From positions 62,001 through 126,000 of the forward strand of contig NZ_JAIZEN010000007.1 in NCBI RefSeq assembly GCF_024189295.1: a stretch of 64,000 nucleotides of DNA. Direction: 5' to 3'. Both the position numbers and the translations under genes were made by a program. The notes beneath the pieces are model-generated. The model saw only the letters and a program-made list of their open reading frames with translations, made no database searches and was not told where the DNA came from. Origin of the DNA: Halobacillus sp. A1. GTDB taxonomy: Bacteria > Bacillota > Bacilli > Bacillales > Halobacillaceae. Shown piece by piece: positions 9,066 to 16,563 of this stretch (the stretch's first letter is position 1; every line of letters starts with the position of its first letter).

Positions 9066-11195
9066 ATGAAAACCGAGTTGTTGAACCACTTGAAAGAGCG
9101 ATTCCACCAAGAAAATATTTACTTGATCGATAAACAGGCGCGAAATGCTGTATCAGGAAGAGAAAATTTCATCAATGTGACGAGCTGGATCGATATGGCT
9201 TTAGAGAGCGATCAATCGATTATACGTTTATCAGAGACGATGCACGGCTTTCAATTTGATGACATTATCGTCGTTTTGTCTGGAAAAGAGCCTTACGATC
9301 TGCACGAGGCTTATGATTATTTCAAAAGCTACGAGCCTTGGCTGAAACTTCTTATTCACTACACGCAGGATCAAGAAAAGCAGAACTCCCTCGATCTGTT
9401 AATGAATGTAGCTCGAACCCTCGCTTCACGCATGTACGAGGACAATATACTGGAATTGATCATCCAATCTGTCGTAGACGCGATATCAGCAGCAGATACC
9501 GGTTTTCTGTTTCTGCTCGATGAAAAACTCGACCGCCTTCTAGTCAAATCGGCTGTTGGTTTCCGCGAACAAAGCTATAAAAAAACGCGTTTAAAAGTCG
9601 GTGAAGGTATCAGTGGCAGAGTTTTCCAACAAGGTAAATCGATCATGATCCACGGTGAAAAAGAAATTGCCGCTAATATGGAGAATATGTCTGAAGCGAA
9701 TTTCCGGTATTACATTGATTCAACGATGTACAAGGATTTTCCGGATAGTATGATTTCTGTTCCGCTCCGTTTTCAAGACGAAATCGTCGGTGTTTTAACG
9801 ATCAACAGTTTTAAAGGCGGCAGTTTTTTTACCGAGGAAGATTTGAACCTGCTTGAATCACTGGCTGACCACGTTGCGATCGTCATTACCCACGCTGAAT
9901 TATACAAGCAGGAACGCAGGCAAAAGAAAGAGCTTGAGAAGACGCACCAGGCGCTGCGAAGCGAGCATGTCACCTTACAGCGAACGACCGATTTTCACAA
10001 TCAGCTGACAAATATCGCAGCCCGCGGGGAAGGGGCAGACGCGATTGTCCGTACGCTAAAAGCTATGGTAAATCATCCTTTTGCCATTTATGACTCGCTG
10101 CTTAAACCTTTTTATATTGATGATCAAGGAAAAAACAAACAGCTTCCGGAAAGGTTTCTTAGTCATGAACGAGTGAAAAAAGTCATATCCACGAACAAGT
10201 GGCAGCAAATCACGATGGAAGGCCAGGAACGGCTCGTCATTCTCCCGGTCATCGGCGTAGAATCCACCTGGGGGTTCCTTTGTGTGTGGATCGACTCGGT
10301 CGATTTTTTTGAAAATGATATTATCTTGTTTGAATATGGAGCTACCGTGCTGTCTCTTGAATTAACGAAACAGGACGCGATTCATGAAGCGGAGAAGCAG
10401 GCAAAAGGCGAATTCGTTGAGGGTTTACTGACGGGTGAAATGACACCTGAATTAGAAACACAGGCAATGAATCTCGGTTTCAGCCCTCCGGATTATTATG
10501 TGATGGTACTGTGTAAAGTCGACCCGGCTTTTGCAGAGAAAAATAAGATGACCCAAAACATCAGAAGACAGAAGGATGAAATTATCGAAGTTCTGGAGCA
10601 TGCCTTATCGAAGCATCATATTAAAGGGATCGTATCAATGAACAGTTCCTATATATTTGCTATGATCAGTTTGCCGGAGGATGAGGGGAAGGTAGCCGCC
10701 CGTGAGAAGGTCAAGCCATTCGTCCACCATTTGGAAAAAACATCAGCACCGATCAAAATAGGTATCGGTCGTGTACACAAATATTTGTCCCATTTGAACC
10801 ATTCCTACAGAGAAGCGGAGAAATGTATTCACCTTTTAGAAACACAGCAAGATAAAAAAGTGATCAGCTATGCTGAATCAGGCATTTACCGATTTTTCTT
10901 CCAAAATAGTGAAGAGGAATTGTTTCTTTATGTTGCCGACATCCTTGGTCCCTTAATCAATTACGACCGCCAGAAAAATACAGACTTCATTGACACGTTG
11001 ATGGCTTATATTACATATGATAAAAATTTACGGAAAGTGACAGAGGCTCTTAACATCCACGCTAACACGCTTTATTACAGAATCAAGCGGATGCAGGAGA
11101 TCCTCGATCTTGATTTTGAACATTCCGACGACTGGCTCAACGTACAGCTCGCCTGTCAGGTATACGACTACGTAAACGAAAAAGAAAGGGAGTGA
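9066..11195 (+). CDS. GAF-domain, PucR-type transcriptional regulator, 709 aa
   Basis: A large cytosolic regulator, starting at ATG 9066 after GATGAGGTGAG. Residues about 1-110 are an N-terminal region of the purine-catabolism-regulator type. Residues about 115-285 form a GAF sensor domain (a TLASRMYEDNILELI-type entry helix, then GEGISGRVF and ISVPLRF). A coiled-coil linker and a second sensor-like region follow. The C-terminus carries the PucR/CdaR helix-turn-helix at about residues 650-695 (RKVTEALNIHANTLYYRIKRM, then WLNVQLACQVYD). Such proteins usually activate the catabolic operon in which they lie in response to its substrate. The gene is 52 bp after DUF1028 and 4 bp before the amidohydrolase, so it probably controls its own operon. 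Confidence 0.85.
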   Translation: MKTELLNHLKERFHQENIYLIDKQARNAVSGRENFINVTSWIDMALESDQSIIRLSETMHGFQFDDIIVVLSGKEPYDLHEAYDYFKSYEPWLKLLIHYTQDQEKQNSLDLLMNVARTLASRMYEDNILELIIQSVVDAISAADTGFLFLLDEKLDRLLVKSAVGFREQSYKKTRLKVGEGISGRVFQQGKSIMIHGEKEIAANMENMSEANFRYYIDSTMYKDFPDSMISVPLRFQDEIVGVLTINSFKGGSFFTEEDLNLLESLADHVAIVITHAELYKQERRQKKELEKTHQALRSEHVTLQRTTDFHNQLTNIAARGEGADAIVRTLKAMVNHPFAIYDSLLKPFYIDDQGKNKQLPERFLSHERVKKVISTNKWQQITMEGQERLVILPVIGVESTWGFLCVWIDSVDFFENDIILFEYGATVLSLELTKQDAIHEAEKQAKGEFVEGLLTGEMTPELETQAMNLGFSPPDYYVMVLCKVDPAFAEKNKMTQNIRRQKDEIIEVLEHALSKHHIKGIVSMNSSYIFAMISLPEDEGKVAAREKVKPFVHHLEKTSAPIKIGIGRVHKYLSHLNHSYREAEKCIHLLETQQDKKVISYAESGIYRFFFQNSEEELFLYVADILGPLINYDRQKNTDFIDTLMAYITYDKNLRKVTEALNIHANTLYYRIKRMQEILDLDFEHSDDWLNVQLACQVYDYVNEKERE

Positions 11196-11199
11196 GACA

Positions 11200-12363
11200 A
11201 TGATCGCGATACAGAATGTCACCATCCTGCCCGTCACCCGTCCTGCCGTCGATTTCGCGACCCTTTTTATTAAAGACGGAAAAATTGAAAGAATAGTGGA
11301 AGGTAAAGAAGCGGATGTCTCAGACTGCAAAAAGGTGATCAACGGAGAAGGGAAGATACTGACGCCCGGCTGGATCGATACCCATACCCATCTCGGCATC
11401 GACGAAGAAGGCTATGGCTTTGAGGGGGCTGATTTCAACGAGACGACGGAAGCAGCAACGCCTCATTTGCGTGCGATTGATGGGATCAACCCTTTTGACA
11501 GAGGCTTCGAGGATGCGGTGCAAGCCGGTATTACTTCCGTGCAAGTACTTCCGGGGAGCGCCAACGTCATCGGTGGCTTGACGACGATATTAAAAGTGAA
11601 ACCTGGCTCTGTTGTAGAAGAGATGGTCATGAAAGAAGAAGCAGGTCTGAAAATGGCGCTCGGTGAGAACCCGAAGAACTATCACGGCAAACAAGGGCGT
11701 ACGCCGGTGACGCGCATGGGTATTGCTGCTATGATTCGTGAACATTTTGTTGAGGCTGAGAATTACTTAACATCCAGCCAGGCGAGGGATTTAAGACTAG
11801 AAGCGGTAGGGAAAGTTCTGCAAGGAAAGCTGCCGCTATGTGTCCATGCTCACAGAGCTGACGACATTATGACCGCTATTCGCATCGCCAATGAATTCGG
11901 GATTGATATGCATATTGAGCACGTCACCGAAGGCCATCGAATTCTTAAACACTTAGAAAAATATAAAAACCGCTACAAATTTTCCGTTGGTCCAACATTG
12001 TCCAGTCGAAAGAAAGTAGAGCTTGGGAATATTTCCTGGGAAACATATGCCGCTTTCGATCATCATGGCATCCCTTTTTCCATAATCACCGATCATCCTG
12101 TCATTCCGATCGGTCAGCTGCAAACCTCAGCCCAGCTCGCCGCAAAAGCCGGTTTAAAAACAGAGACTGCGCTCGCAAGCGTAACCATCCGAGCAGCTGA
12201 AGTGCTCGGTATCAGAGAGAGGACAGGCAGTATCGAATTGGGAAAAGATGCAGATCTGACGCTGTGGGATAAACATCCGATCGATAAGAACGGCCGGGTT
12301 GTGATGACGTTTGTCGATGGTGAGATCGTATATGAATTACCGGAAGACAGCTTCTCGCTGTAA
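11200..12363 (+). CDS. Metal-dependent amidohydrolase (imidazolonepropionase-like)
   Basis: A 387-aa cytosolic amidohydrolase-superfamily enzyme. It starts at ATG 11200, 4 bp after the regulator, behind GGGAGTGAG. Metal-site residues are visible in order: HTH in GWIDTHTHLGID, His in LCVHAHRADD, His in HIEHVTEGHR and Asp in IITDHPVIP. A C-terminal composite beta domain closes the protein (GKDADLTLWDKHPID). Members of this branch hydrolyse cyclic amides, imidazolones or N-blocked dipeptides (prolidase-like). In this operon it most likely cleaves the compound brought in by the ABC importer. No terminator hairpin is obvious right after it. The specific substrate is unknown. Confidence 0.88.
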   Translation: MIAIQNVTILPVTRPAVDFATLFIKDGKIERIVEGKEADVSDCKKVINGEGKILTPGWIDTHTHLGIDEEGYGFEGADFNETTEAATPHLRAIDGINPFDRGFEDAVQAGITSVQVLPGSANVIGGLTTILKVKPGSVVEEMVMKEEAGLKMALGENPKNYHGKQGRTPVTRMGIAAMIREHFVEAENYLTSSQARDLRLEAVGKVLQGKLPLCVHAHRADDIMTAIRIANEFGIDMHIEHVTEGHRILKHLEKYKNRYKFSVGPTLSSRKKVELGNISWETYAAFDHHGIPFSIITDHPVIPIGQLQTSAQLAAKAGLKTETALASVTIRAAEVLGIRERTGSIELGKDADLTLWDKHPIDKNGRVVMTFVDGEIVYELPEDSFSL

Positions 12364-12563
12364 AAAGCGTACTTTACTTTAACAGCTGGCTGCATAAATT
12401 GGACATAGTTTAAATGAGAATTCGGTAAGAAACCTCCTTAAAAAAGAAAGGGGGATTCCACCGTCATTCTTTATTGATGTTCGAGGCTCTCTCCTTGTGC
12501 CAGGTGGAAGGGAAGTATGAAAAAATAGAACGAGGGAAATCAGGACCTTCACTTGATGAATTT

Positions 12564-12947
12564 TCATCTGATATCCCGTGATCTGGATATGCCCTCGTGG
12601 GGCTGGAGTGAAGTAATCGTTCCTTGGTGGAAAGATAATTGCCATTTCTCATCATTCCGTTTCCAAATCGAACTGCGAAGCGTATTTCGATGTTTCGTTT
12701 CTATAAAATATGTAGTTAAAACCACATCATCCGCTAACTGCTCGGCCTCGAAATGATGCATGGTCATTTCAATTAAGTGAACACCGCTTTCAAGACATTC
12801 TCTCTTATCGATCGTAAATCCTGAGCTACCGATTTCCCAAAACTCGTCAGCTAAAATTTCATCAAGTTTTTCGTTGGATTTTCTTACGTCCATGTTCAAA
12901 TGGGTCTGCTCTCGTTCTTTTATGAGTTGCTTTAAATCATATTCCAC
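12564..12947 (-). CDS. DUF4440 / SnoaL-like NTF2-fold protein
   Basis: A 127-aa protein with the pattern of small NTF2-fold proteins of the DUF4440 group: an N-terminal helix pair (LKQLIKEREQTHL..., LADEFWEIGSSG), a central strand segment and the closing KWQLSFHQGTIT that is typical of this family. It starts at ATG 12947 on the minus strand after AAGGAGT, 8 nt upstream. The fold binds small hydrophobic ligands or acts as a stand-alone domain; no specific reaction can be assigned. The gene is single and convergent with the amidohydrolase operon. The C-terminus is about 15 residues longer than the core domain. Confidence 0.75.
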   Translation of the reverse strand: MEYDLKQLIKEREQTHLNMDVRKSNEKLDEILADEFWEIGSSGFTIDKRECLESGVHLIEMTMHHFEAEQLADDVVLTTYFIETKHRNTLRSSIWKRNDEKWQLSFHQGTITSLQPHEGISRSRDIR

Positions 12948-13084
12948 ATCGAGTACTCCTTTTCATATTTGGTATTTAAGTAGATGACTCATTACTAATC
13001 AATAGAAGGTGTTTAACTACTCTGAACCAAACGCATTATGATTTTAAAAAGTAATAAAATTATATGGAAGATTCGGTTCCGAGA

Positions 13085-13375
13085 TAATAGGGTTCGCTAC
13101 CTTGTAAAGTAGGGGAGGAATTCGCTTTCTTGCGGTGGATTTGGCAAGCTTCCTGGATGGGGTCTCGCCAGGCCTCTTCTGCCGTGGGAGTCTCATCGTT
13201 TCCCATCCCTTTTTTTCGAAAGGGAATGAACGTCCCCTTGACTTTGGAATGGAATGATTCCCAAGAGCTCATCCTACCTCCATCCGCGTACTCAATCCAT
13301 AGGGCTTAGCAGCTAACGAGTCTCTTCTCATTTCCGGCCCAAGATATACATGTCTCTCGAAATCACTTGAATAAG
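13085..13375. repeat. MITE-like intergenic repeat, copy A (degenerate)
   Basis: This region shares its core with the copies at 20.6 and 30.3 kb: a GCTTTC..GCGG block, AAGCTTCCTGG, GGGGTCTCGCC, then GGGAGTCTCATCGTTTCCC. The right end (TGTCTCTCGAAATCA near 13350) resembles the right end of copy B. It lies in the 463-bp gap between the DUF4440 and DUF4064 genes. A 70-codon ORF on the minus strand runs through the core and is judged spurious. Confidence 0.6.
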
Positions 13376-13410
13376 AAACTTATCGATACTCATGTTCTAG
13401 TTTGATCCAA

Positions 13411-13794
13411 TTAATCAACTATCTCATTTTCCTTATAGCTTTCATACGGTTTTCGAACTAAACACATCATTCCGGCAACGATAAACAAAATAGATTGGAT
13501 TAAGGTTGCACCCAGGGTGAGAAATGCCATGGATACACCTGTGCATATAAATATAATTCCTGACGCTTTCGCACGGCTGCGCATCATAAGTAATGCCACA
13601 ACCCCTAAAATAAAGCCAAGCAAGTGCACGGCAAATACAACCCATACAAACCACATCTCGCTGTACTGTGGTAATTGTTCTGGGAATTGAGCTCCAACAA
13701 AAATGGCCAAAAGGACCCCAAGCACGAGAACTATAAGCTGAAGAGAAAGTGCAATAATCAATAGGATTTTTTCCCCGGTTCGTTTCAAATTCAT
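13411..13794 (-). CDS. DUF4064-like small membrane protein, 127 aa
   Basis: A small integral membrane protein with four predicted helices, starting at ATG 13794 behind GGGGGGATGA. The opening MNLKRTGEKILLIIALSLQLI matches DUF4064-type proteins, which start with an RTGE motif followed by the first helix. A loop with FPEQLPQYSEMW, two central helices (FVWVVFAVHLLGFILGVVALLM, then IIFICTGVSMAFL) and a last helix with a charged tail (VRKPYESYKENE) follow. Function is unknown; such proteins are common in Bacillaceae. It is a single gene beside a repeat element. Confidence 0.75.
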   Translation of the reverse strand: MNLKRTGEKILLIIALSLQLIVLVLGVLLAIFVGAQFPEQLPQYSEMWFVWVVFAVHLLGFILGVVALLMMRSRAKASGIIFICTGVSMAFLTLGATLIQSILFIVAGMMCLVRKPYESYKENEIVD

Positions 13795-14020
13795 CCCCCC
13801 CTATTCAGTGATTTATGAATATGGCACATCTATGCAATGTATACAGCCACATTTAAAAAAGCTCTTAATTTATATACGGAGTTAATTTGGAAAAGTTCCC
13901 AAATTATTTAATTTTCTATAATGCTGAGACGAATTAAGTGTCTCGAAACCTCTTCAAGGAATTCATCAATCTCAATATCAATAACCACCTATCTCATAGC
14001 CGTATAAAAAAAAGAGTAAA

Positions 14021-14050
14021 AAAACCACCGAAACGAGCTTCGGTGGTTTA
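14021..14050 (-). terminator. Rho-independent terminator for the DUF3892 gene
   Basis: AACCACCGAA pairs with TTCGGTGGTT; on the minus strand the stem is followed by a T run (the A stretch upstream of 14024 on the + strand). Confidence 0.9.
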
Positions 14051-14053
14051 AAT

Positions 14054-14353
14054 TTAGAACGTAGGAAGGTTATCTAAGTTATTGCTTTTAATACCGTCAG
14101 GCTCGCTTCGTAAAATATCGCGTCCATATTTCTGAAACACATCAACATGGGCAAGACTTCCCCTTTTAGCTTCTTCAAGAGCTTTGACGTAGTCAAGCTC
14201 ACGCCCGCTTTCAGTTTTAATCGCGATTATATCTCCATCATCATTTTTCCTAACCGCAATAATGGTTTCTTTGCCTTCCTGCTGCTGGATCGGAGCAGAC
14301 TGTTGAGCGCCTTTTTGCTTATACTCATTATAAATCTCTTCAAAGTCAGACAT
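14054..14353 (-). CDS. DUF3892 domain protein
   Basis: A 99-aa cytosolic protein. The ATG at 14359 is adjacent to the ribosome binding site AAGGAGGA, so the in-frame ATG at 14353 (7 nt spacing) is preferred. Residues about 30-90 form the DUF3892 domain: ETIIAVRKNDDGDIIAIKTESG, then LDYVKALEEAKRG and a closing YGRDILRSEPDG. The domain is common in Firmicutes, of unknown function, and typically follows a Gln-rich N-terminal stretch as here (KQKGAQQSAPIQQQ). It is divergent from the MerR-like gene at 14510, with about 150 bp between the starts. Confidence 0.8.
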   Translation of the reverse strand: MSDFEEIYNEYKQKGAQQSAPIQQQEGKETIIAVRKNDDGDIIAIKTESGRELDYVKALEEAKRGSLAHVDVFQKYGRDILRSEPDGIKSNNLDNLPTF

Positions 14354-14509
14354 AAACATTCCTCCTTACTATACATTCTTCTCCATTTCCATAATTCCAA
14401 TTCCTTATGTGTTATTTAGAGCAGCATTTGCCTAGTGGTTGAATTCGATGCTTCTTCATCTTGCAAATTAGGACAAAAACCTTCATTATTTTAGAAAAGG
14501 AGGCGCGAT

Positions 14510-15217
14510 ATGCGACACGATATACAACCAAATGAACGAGCTTTCTCTTCGAAAGAAGTAGCGGAAGAAATGAACATTGCCTCAGCTACTGTCCGAAGGT
14601 ATGGCCAGATTTTAGAACGGAATGGCTATGAGTTCTTTAAGGATGGCGAGCGGCGTATTTTTGTACGATCCGATATCGAAGCCCTTATAGCGTTTCGAGA
14701 TTCGGAAAGGCCAAAGGATGAGATGGCGGGAGATCTTGCCCGACAGCAGAAGGAAAGGCTGGAAGAGTCCGACACGACGGATATGACGATTCCTGATACA
14801 TATGCAGGTTCAATCCAGGATCCTGCCCAACTGCACGATTTCTTAAAGGTGATTGCCAACGAGCTTGCCGCATCGAGGGAAATGAATGTCCAATTGACGC
14901 AGGATATGGAGCAGTTGAAAACGACGGTGGCTCGTCTCCAGCAGGATCATCATGTCATCAGTTCAGGGGTAGGGAATTTTTCTCAGAAAACTCATACAAA
15001 AATAGATAAATTGACTGAACAACAGAATAATCATTATGAGGAACTGCTTAAGGAAGAAAAGCGGAAAAGTGAAGCCTTGCATAAGGAGCTCCAGGATATG
15101 CGGGAAGAACAAAGAAAAGAATGGCGCGCTCAAAATGATTTCAATCAGCAGTTGGCTGAAGCAGCCAATAAGTCTAAGGGGAGTTTAGGGAAGCTGTTCT
15201 CTTTATTCCGGAAATAG
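14510..15217 (+). CDS. MerR-like helix-turn-helix protein with coiled-coil tail
   Basis: A 235-aa DNA-binding protein. It starts at ATG 14510 behind AAAGGAGGCG. Residues about 10-65 form a MerR-type winged helix (FSSKEVAEEMNIASATVRRYGQIL, then a wing FFKDGERRIFVRSDIEALI). The rest is not an effector domain but a long charged coiled coil (residues about 100-215: MNVQLTQDMEQLKTTVARLQ..., KLLKEEKRKSEALHKELQDM), ending in a short basic LGKLFSLFRK tail. The combination of MerR-like HTH and coiled coil recalls RacA-type chromosome-anchoring proteins and plasmid DUF3967 proteins. I cannot decide between a regulator and a structural DNA-binding protein. A terminator follows. Confidence 0.75.
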   Translation: MRHDIQPNERAFSSKEVAEEMNIASATVRRYGQILERNGYEFFKDGERRIFVRSDIEALIAFRDSERPKDEMAGDLARQQKERLEESDTTDMTIPDTYAGSIQDPAQLHDFLKVIANELAASREMNVQLTQDMEQLKTTVARLQQDHHVISSGVGNFSQKTHTKIDKLTEQQNNHYEELLKEEKRKSEALHKELQDMREEQRKEWRAQNDFNQQLAEAANKSKGSLGKLFSLFRK

Positions 15218-15232
15218 GATAGCGTCTATTAG

Positions 15233-15272
15233 AAGCACTTGAATCCATTATGCATTCGAGTGCTTTATTTTT
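15233..15272 (+). terminator. Rho-independent terminator
   Basis: AAGCACTTGAAT pairs with ATTCGAGTGCTT (one G-T wobble) around a 9-nt loop, followed by TTATTTTT. Confidence 0.85.
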
Positions 15273-15290
15273 GCCAAAGCTCCGTTTAAG

Positions 15291-15495
15291 TTCCTTGTTA
15301 ATATACATATAAGCTCCCTTTAGTGGAAGACTCAGATTCGAGATATTCGGGCTGTTTCCGGTATGAGTGACAGCGTTTAGAGCTAAGGGAAATCACTCGC
15401 TTTCCGTGGGAGCGAGTCATTCCCCGCCGTCCTGATCCACTCATCAAATGTCTCAAAATCAAGTCTTCCGCTATCCTGCCATATAGTTGAAGAAC
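15291..15495. repeat. MITE-like intergenic repeat, copy B
   Basis: About 200 bp between the MerR-like and SDR genes. The left end (TAGTGGAAGACTCAGATTCG) and the right end (reverse complement TAGCGGAAGACTTGATTTTG) are imperfect inverted repeats, about 18 of 25 positions. The left 50 bp and the core CTCGCTTTCCGTGGGAGCG are nearly identical to copy D at 30.3 kb. The right end ATCCTGCC...GTTGAA recurs in copy E. The core is shorter than in C and D: the GAGCCTCCTCG block is missing. Confidence 0.75.
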
Positions 15496-15543
15496 GTTTT
15501 ATGAAATATCAATAGCCGCGATTGAAATAGCTTTTGCAAAATA

Positions 15544-15587
15544 ATAACTCCAGCTATGGACATTGAGTGCCCATGGCTGGAGTTATA
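15544..15587 (-). terminator. Hairpin terminator of the SDR gene
   Basis: ATAACTCCAGC-T-ATGG pairs with CCAT-G-GCTGGAGTTAT; a short T-rich stretch follows on the minus strand. Confidence 0.7.
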
Positions 15588-15595
15588 GGTTATAT

Positions 15596-16381
15596 TTATA
15601 CTTTTTCTTCCCATTTACTCTTCTCTTCTTCTTTCATCATATCTTCCACGTCTTTTGGATACGCCGTGCGGAACGCGTGGTGATCCGATTCAATCACTTC
15701 TACCATTTTGTCGATCATGTCTTGTGGATCGTATTGGTCGTCGAGCATCTTTTCTTGTTCTGCAATAGATTCTCTAGGCGTGAAGTTCTCGTTTTCATCG
15801 TACCATTTGTGCTTCTCTTCAAACATACGGTCATTGAACCCTGTTTCAAATGGTCCTGGGTTTATCGTGGCGACTTGTACACCGAATTCATCGAGTTCGG
15901 CTTTCATCGTTTTTGCTATAGCCTCAATCGCGTGCTTTGATGATGAGTAAGCACCTAAATAAGGCATGCCGACGACCCCGACCACAGAACTTAGGAAAAT
16001 AATCTTGCCTTGCTTTTTACTGACAAATTTTTTGGCTGCAATTTGTGCATTTTCAAGCGTGCTGAATACGTTCGTTTCATATACCTTTCGCACGCGGTCG
16101 ACAGGTATTTCTGAAATCGGGCCGCCTTCCCCGATAGCTGCATTAGCAACAAAAATATCGTAGTTATAGTCTTCAATCAACTGTTGGTCGCGCTTGCTCG
16201 TAATGTCTAATTTTATGACTTCTAATTCAACACCGGCATCTGATGCCGCTTCGCGTAAACTAGTTACTTGAGAAATTATTTCAACAGCTGCGATGACGTG
16301 GTGGCCTTTTTTTGCTAATCCGATCGCCGTACCTTTGCCGAGCCCCGTCCCTGCACCTGTTATAAATATAGTTTTACTCAT
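15596..16381 (-). CDS. Short-chain dehydrogenase/reductase
   Basis: A 261-aa cytosolic NAD(P)-dependent oxidoreductase of the classical SDR family, starting at ATG 16381 behind GAAGGAGGAAA. The N-terminal cofactor motif TGAGTGLGKG, the NAAIG motif after strand beta-4, the catalytic Ser region (IIFLSSVVG) and the active-site pair YSSSKHA (Tyr-x3-Lys) are all present. The C-terminal substrate region is charged (KDVEDMMKEEEKSKWEEKV). Substrate is unknown. It is a single-gene unit with its own terminator, beside repeat copy B and divergent from the NlpC/P60 gene. Confidence 0.9.
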   Translation of the reverse strand: MSKTIFITGAGTGLGKGTAIGLAKKGHHVIAAVEIISQVTSLREAASDAGVELEVIKLDITSKRDQQLIEDYNYDIFVANAAIGEGGPISEIPVDRVRKVYETNVFSTLENAQIAAKKFVSKKQGKIIFLSSVVGVVGMPYLGAYSSSKHAIEAIAKTMKAELDEFGVQVATINPGPFETGFNDRMFEEKHKWYDENENFTPRESIAEQEKMLDDQYDPQDMIDKMVEVIESDHHAFRTAYPKDVEDMMKEEEKSKWEEKV

Positions 16382-16563
16382 GAAAATTTTCCTCCTTCAG
16401 ATTTGAACTCGTCTATAAAAGATACCCGGCTGAATATTTTCCAAAACACGCCAATATTATATCGCTTGTTCAGAAAGCGGTTCTTTAACCCATTCTAAAC
16501 CTTTTGCTTTGGTAAATTTTATAAGAGTAGTAAAATGAAACAAACGCTTGAAGGGGATATGTT

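Noticed and set aside
13060-13272. 70-codon ORF on the minus strand
   Set aside because: It runs through repeat copy A; the same core in other copies is not in a conserved frame, and the composition is not protein-like.
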